In this document: piece after piece, positions 5,875-9,040 of the stretch
Position numbering within the stretch: the first letter of the stretch is position 1
How the letters are laid out: every line of letters begins with the position of its first letter
Assembly: GCA_030591405.1 (NCBI GenBank)
Contig: JAUVBC010000074.1
Location: 1-9,040 of the forward strand
Origin: Candidatus Zixiibacteriota bacterium
GTDB lineage: Bacteria > Zixibacteria > MSB-5A5 > GN15 > PGXB01
Reading direction: 5' to 3'
DNA length: 9,040 bases
The notes under the pieces: generated by a model
Databases searched by the model: none
What the model was told of the DNA's origin: nothing
Seen by the model: only the letters and a program-made list of their open reading frames with translations
Position numbers and translations under genes: made by a program

Positions 5875-6882
5875 GTGCGGAATAAATTTATTTATATAAT
5901 AATATTTTATCTGATGACACTTGCGGTTTCGTCGGTTACTGCTCAGAATTATAATCCATTTAATCAGCGCGATGACCAGTATCGGCTTCTTGGTCTGAAA
6001 CGGGCTAAAGAAGCATTTGAGATAAACCGGGCTGAATATGAACGCCAGCAGACTCTTTTTGAAAAAGACTTAATCACCCGGGTTGAACTTGATCGGGCGA
6101 AGTCCATTTTTTCTGATGCCGAAGTCAACTATCAGCAATCGCTTCTGGCGGTTCTGTTTGAAAAGCAGTATATCTCGGTGACATCGGCAGTAAAATATCA
6201 TGGTCAGGATGGTTCCAAACGGGTCAGTTTGACACTCGCCAATACTTCAGGCGGAACAGCCGAATTTAGAAAACTTCTTAATATTGATGATGCTTTATTC
6301 CGCTCGTTACAGCCGGATGTTATCAATAATGTCTATGTTTCTCTTTTGAATGAGGAGAATGCAATCATCAGTCAACCGTATGAGGCAAAAATTACTGAAT
6401 TGCAATATGGTCAGCCTCAAAAAATTGATTTTGCGCTACTTCTCGATGTTGATGTGGTAACGGTGTTTCTTATATATGGCAACGGCAATCAGCGCAGTAT
6501 GAAAATATTTTTGCAGAAAGACGCCACAGTTAATCAGGTTGCAGTTCAGTCCGAGCAGTTTTCGCAGGAGGTCGGACTTGGCAAAAAGGCCAATTACGAT
6601 CTGACTCTGGAACTTTTCAGCGGAACCAGCAATACCTATTCGCTTGAGGTTGTAAATCTTCCCCGGCAGATCAGCCGCCATTTTAATGATGCCTCGGGTC
6701 AGGTCCGACTACGGCAGGTTAAATTCACCGAGAGCAGCCGCACCAAACAGGCGGTTTTGCAGATCGCTTTGCCGGATCGTTCCACCGATGAAGTGATAAT
6801 GGATGAGCCAATTCCATTCTATGTTCTGGCGATTCCAAATGATAAAACCGATAAGTTTGCTGATGCCGGGACAAAGGAATGA
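5875..6882 (+). CDS. Exported coiled-coil/beta-sandwich protein, N-terminal part of an interrupted gene
   Basis: This gives 335 residues from a GTG start that has AGGGA eight bases upstream inside the previous gene. The first 23 residues form a signal peptide (basic start, IIIFYLM core, cleavage after VTA). Residues about 36-97 are strongly helical and charged. Within them, YERQQTLFEKDLITRVELD followed by a second helix resembles half of the helical hairpin of HlyD/AcrA-type membrane-fusion proteins. The rest (about 98-325) is predicted beta-rich with Ig-like sandwich character. The gene ends at TGA, the only TGA stop in the window. The same frame continues without another stop into the NEW3-plus-anchor segment. 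The natural product is therefore probably one protein of about 500 residues. If the stop is real, this part would be a soluble periplasmic protein. Family assignment is uncertain. Confidence 0.7.
   Translation: MRNKFIYIIIFYLMTLAVSSVTAQNYNPFNQRDDQYRLLGLKRAKEAFEINRAEYERQQTLFEKDLITRVELDRAKSIFSDAEVNYQQSLLAVLFEKQYISVTSAVKYHGQDGSKRVSLTLANTSGGTAEFRKLLNIDDALFRSLQPDVINNVYVSLLNEENAIISQPYEAKITELQYGQPQKIDFALLLDVDVVTVFLIYGNGNQRSMKIFLQKDATVNQVAVQSEQFSQEVGLGKKANYDLTLELFSGTSNTYSLEVVNLPRQISRHFNDASGQVRLRQVKFTESSRTKQAVLQIALPDRSTDEVIMDEPIPFYVLAIPNDKTDKFADAGTKE
6880..6882 (+). other. In-frame TGA splitting the NEW3-protein gene
   Basis: The codons around it are AAG GAA TGA ACA GAA GAA. Both sides keep the same frame from 5875 to the TAA at 7372-7374, 500 codons in all. 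One base change (for example from GGA, CGA or AGA) would close the gap. No bacterial SECIS-like hairpin sits at the usual distance. A 6-bp hairpin with loop CTGC occurs at 6925-6940, probably too far away. The options are a nonsense mutation, a sequence error, readthrough, or a true gene boundary. Confidence 0.6.
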
Positions 6883-6924
6883 ACAGAAGAAGAATTAAAA
6901 CAACTTGATGTTGGATATGTCAGG

Positions 6925-7374
6925 TTGGAACTGCTTCCAAAAGGCAAAGGTGAACTTCTTGCCCGGGCACCGCAGCTCTATCATTCGATTTTGGCCGATG
7001 AAACGGTCGATATCAATATTGATCTGATGAACGAGGGTAGCCGCCGGTTGGATCAGATAGAAATCCAGGCCGATGTTCCTCTGAATTGGACCAAAATAAT
7101 CACTCCGGCGAATTTCAATTCGTTGGAAATTGGAGAAGAAGCGCGAGTGAATCTGAAATTCAAACCGCCGGATGATATTTCGGTCGGAAAATATGAGGTT
7201 CGGATACAAAGTTCAGGTTTATCCAATGGAATCTTAATAAACGGCAGTGACAAAATTGCGACGGTAGAGATTCGTCCCGAAACCAATATTTGGGGGACGG
7301 TATTGATAGTACTTTTTATTCTTGGTATTGTCGGTGGTGTGATTGTCTATGGTGTCCGATTGTCAAGAAAGTAA
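6925..7374 (+). CDS. NEW3 domain with C-terminal membrane anchor, C-terminal part of an interrupted gene
   Basis: Read from the first in-frame TTG this is 149 residues. The open frame itself begins at 6883, directly after the TGA. Residues 1-118 match the NEW3 (NPCBM-associated) beta-sandwich pattern: ETVDINIDLMNEGSR, VPLNWTKIITPANFNSLEIG, then PPDDISVGKYEVRIQSSG. A hydrophobic helix follows (about 123-145), ending in the basic tail RLSRK, a stop-transfer anchor. On its own the fragment has no signal peptide, no convincing ribosome site and no ATG. Its NEW3 domain would then stay in the cytoplasm, whereas these domains are normally outside. Joined to the upstream part it becomes a normal type-I membrane protein with a signal peptide at one end and an anchor at the other. 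I therefore read it as the C-terminal portion of that protein, perhaps a pseudogene piece. The ABC ATPase gene follows after 24 bases. Confidence 0.6.
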   Translation: MELLPKGKGELLARAPQLYHSILADETVDINIDLMNEGSRRLDQIEIQADVPLNWTKIITPANFNSLEIGEEARVNLKFKPPDDISVGKYEVRIQSSGLSNGILINGSDKIATVEIRPETNIWGTVLIVLFILGIVGGVIVYGVRLSRK

Positions 7375-7398
7375 TGACCTATTGCAGGAGAAATTGTT

Positions 7399-8178
7399 AT
7401 GAATAATAATCATTTAGGAAATATTAAACCGGCGCTTGAGGCAGTTAATCTGACCAAACGGTATGAAGATGGCGTTTTGGCACTGGATCATGTCTCGTTT
7501 TCGATTGCGCCGGGAGAGCTGTTTGCGCTTCTTGGTGGAAATGGTGCCGGAAAAACGACAGCTATAAATCTTTTCCTCGGTTTTCTCGAACCAACCGAGG
7601 GCGAGGCCATAATAAACGGAATTGTCTGCCATAAAGAACCGCTTGAGGCCAAAAAACAGATCGCTTTCGTTTCTGAAAATGTGCAGCTTTATTCTAATTT
7701 TACTGCTCTTCAGAATCTTGATTTTTTTGCCAAACTTGGCGGGAAGAAAGATTATTCAAAAGATGATTATCGGGATGTTCTGCTTCGGGTCGGGCTTTCG
7801 GCTGATGTGCATAATAAGCGGTTAAATGGTTTCTCTAAAGGGATGCGTCAGAAATGTGGAATCGCAATTGCCATTTTAAAAGATGCCCCGGTTATCTTAT
7901 TAGATGAGCCGACCTCCGGTCTTGATCCCAAAGCGGGGCGAGATTTTATTGAATTGATTAAATCGCTTCGCGATGAGAATAAAGCAATTCTGATGTCAAC
8001 GCATGATATTTTCCGAGCCAAAGAGATTGCCGATGTGGTTGCAATTATGGATAGCGGGCAGATGATTATGCAACAGACAGCCGAGGAGATTTCGGGCAAA
8101 AATCTTGAGCAAATATATATGCAGTATATGGCTGGAGGTGTTTCTGCTTCAGAAGCAATTGGAGCGGCCAATGCTTAA
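7399..8178 (+). CDS. ABC transporter ATP-binding protein, ABC-2 (NosF/CcmA-like) type
   Basis: A 259-residue cytoplasmic ATPase that should power the permease encoded next. It has Walker A GGNGAGKTT (46-54), a degenerate signature NGFSKGMRQK (143-152), Walker B VILLDEPTSGLD with catalytic E170, and the H-loop MSTHD with H202. The Q-loop position reads FVSENVQLY, with Glu where many ABC proteins have Gln, a form I associate with ABC-2 export ATPases. All residues needed for ATP hydrolysis appear present. The length is at the low end for the subfamily, with no long C-terminal extension. The ATG start has AGGAG eight bases upstream. The stop overlaps the permease start by 8 bases (ATGCTTAA). With the permease it should form an exporter or a mechanical ABC-2 complex in the inner membrane, and the substrate is unknown. 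Confidence 0.93.
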   Translation: MNNNHLGNIKPALEAVNLTKRYEDGVLALDHVSFSIAPGELFALLGGNGAGKTTAINLFLGFLEPTEGEAIINGIVCHKEPLEAKKQIAFVSENVQLYSNFTALQNLDFFAKLGGKKDYSKDDYRDVLLRVGLSADVHNKRLNGFSKGMRQKCGIAIAILKDAPVILLDEPTSGLDPKAGRDFIELIKSLRDENKAILMSTHDIFRAKEIADVVAIMDSGQMIMQQTAEEISGKNLEQIYMQYMAGGVSASEAIGAANA

Positions 8179-9040
8179 AGTTATCATTGAGAAGGAAATA
8201 AGAGATCTAATTAGCTCGACTAAATTTATTATTACTTTTGGCGCCTGCGCTTTACTGATAATGGTAGCTTTTTATGTCGGGACGACCAGATTTAATCTGA
8301 ATCAGGCCTATTACGAGGCGTCACGAGCCGAGAATATCAGGTCGATGGAAGGTATGACCGATTGGAACGAGCTGGAAAGTAATCGAATCTTTTTAGCTCC
8401 GACACCACTTGCTTCGCTGGTTTCCGGTGTGTCCAATGATATTGGTCGGACAGCCGTTGTTGAGGGACGCGGCAATATTCCGATTGAGGATAGCCGCTAT
8501 AATGAGGATCCAATATTTGCCATTTTTAGATTTTTGGATTTGGAATTTATATTTAAGGTTTTACTTTCATTATTTGCGATTCTTCTCGGCTATGATGCTA
8601 TCAGTGGCGAAAAAGAGCGGGGGACACTGCGGCTTGCATTTGCCAATGCGCTTCCGCGCCAAACTTATATACTTGGGAAGCTAATAGGAACTTTTGCCGC
8701 TTTGTCTATTTCTGTTCTGGTAGCGATCGCGGTCGGAACTTTAATGATGCCGATGATGGGCATTTCATTATCGGGTAATGAGTGGATAAGATTATTATTG
8801 ATTATTATGGCCGGTTTACTTTACGCCGGTGTCTTTTTGACACTTTCGGTATTTGTTTCATCGCTGACCAATCGATCGGCAAATTCATTTCTGGTTCTAT
8901 TGGTTATCTGGGTAATCTGTATTCATATTATTCCCAGAGTTTCGGTCTTGATGGCAGCTCGTTCGGTGGATGTTCTCTCGGTCGATGAAATCGCCTTCCA
9001 ACAATCCGGTTTACGGGCGCAATTGCTGGATGAATTTAGC
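8171..9040 (+). CDS. ABC-2 type permease subunit (partial, runs off the window)
   Basis: An open frame from the ATG at 8171-8173 to the right edge (290 codons, no stop seen). GGAG lies six bases upstream inside the ATPase gene. After a short amphipathic N-terminus (MLKVIIEKEIRDLI) comes a membrane helix (about 17-38), then an extracytoplasmic region of some 85 residues. A second helix (about 126-143) follows, with the hallmark GYDAISGEKERGTLRLAFAN segment after it, characteristic of NosY/GldF-like ABC-2 permeases. Three further hydrophobic helices are visible (about 168-196, 205-230, 238-260). A further extracytoplasmic region begins at the edge, so more of the protein lies beyond. It should form the membrane channel driven by the upstream ATPase. 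A second permease often follows in such operons but cannot be checked here. Confidence 0.88.
   Translation, partial: MLKVIIEKEIRDLISSTKFIITFGACALLIMVAFYVGTTRFNLNQAYYEASRAENIRSMEGMTDWNELESNRIFLAPTPLASLVSGVSNDIGRTAVVEGRGNIPIEDSRYNEDPIFAIFRFLDLEFIFKVLLSLFAILLGYDAISGEKERGTLRLAFANALPRQTYILGKLIGTFAALSISVLVAIAVGTLMMPMMGISLSGNEWIRLLLIIMAGLLYAGVFLTLSVFVSSLTNRSANSFLVLLVIWVICIHIIPRVSVLMAARSVDVLSVDEIAFQQSGLRAQLLDEFS

Noticed and set aside
6880..6882. General reassignment of TGA to a sense codon in this organism
   Set aside because: No other in-frame TGA interrupts the long genes in the window, and Trp positions are written TGG. A genome-wide reassignment would be expected to show more, so a local event is likelier.
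6925..6940. Perfect 6-bp hairpin (TTGGAA/TTCCAA, loop CTGC) downstream of the TGA, as a possible SECIS element
   Set aside because: It lies about 42 bases after the TGA, further than bacterial SECIS elements. It lacks their usual bulge and loop features, and no selenoprotein family is recognised. It is kept only as a note.
8409..8988. Two open frames (8409-8684 and 8782-8988) near the right edge
   Set aside because: They are out-of-frame shadows of the ABC-2 permease, whose own frame is open from 8171 to the edge with recognisable family motifs.

Overview
The window reads as a chromosomal segment from a Gram-negative bacterium. It contains the end of an apparent outer-membrane beta-barrel gene, exported proteins with Sec signal peptides, and a histidine kinase/response regulator pair of the Bacteroidetes RprX/RprY type. 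Base composition is moderately AT-rich. Most genes have clear Shine-Dalgarno sites, which is unlike typical Bacteroidetes. The tRNA does not encode its CCA end. My guess, an inference only, is a member of the wider FCB group or a related candidate phylum rather than a classical Bacteroidetes. Every stop codon I can read is TAA (eight of eight), except one TGA inside what looks like a single gene.

Left part (1-2506): the 3' end of a probable beta-barrel gene (+) runs to 271. A GT39-like polytopic membrane glycosyltransferase follows on the minus strand (287-1615) with a near-consensus promoter. Next are a tRNA-Leu(CAG) on the plus strand with its own promoter, and a small NicO/UreH-like membrane protein on the minus strand with a His-rich loop. 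These look like ordinary, unrelated chromosomal genes.

Centre (2614-4921): a two-component system on the minus strand, kinase first, then an OmpR-family regulator. The two overlap by 8 bases. The 165-bp region between the kinase and the divergent operon (4922-5086) carries four TTAACA-like units at exactly 10-bp spacing (4968-5007). Good -10 boxes with poor -35 boxes lie at about equal distance on both sides. This is the layout expected of an OmpR-type operator controlling both the regulator genes and the divergent operon.

Right part (5087-9040): a tightly packed plus-strand operon. It encodes a secreted tandem-PDZ protein, an exported coiled-coil/beta-sandwich protein, a NEW3 domain with a C-terminal membrane anchor, an ABC ATPase, and an ABC-2 permease that runs off the window. 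The coiled-coil and NEW3 parts lie in one reading frame and are separated only by a single TGA at 6880-6882. They are best read as one type-I membrane protein that is interrupted, recoded or misread at that point.

Together the centre and right parts suggest a signal-controlled envelope system: an ABC-2 transporter with two dedicated extracytoplasmic partners. Its substrate cannot be read from the sequence. No CRISPR array, insertion sequence, integrase or phage gene was seen. No stretch over 300 bases lacks a gene.
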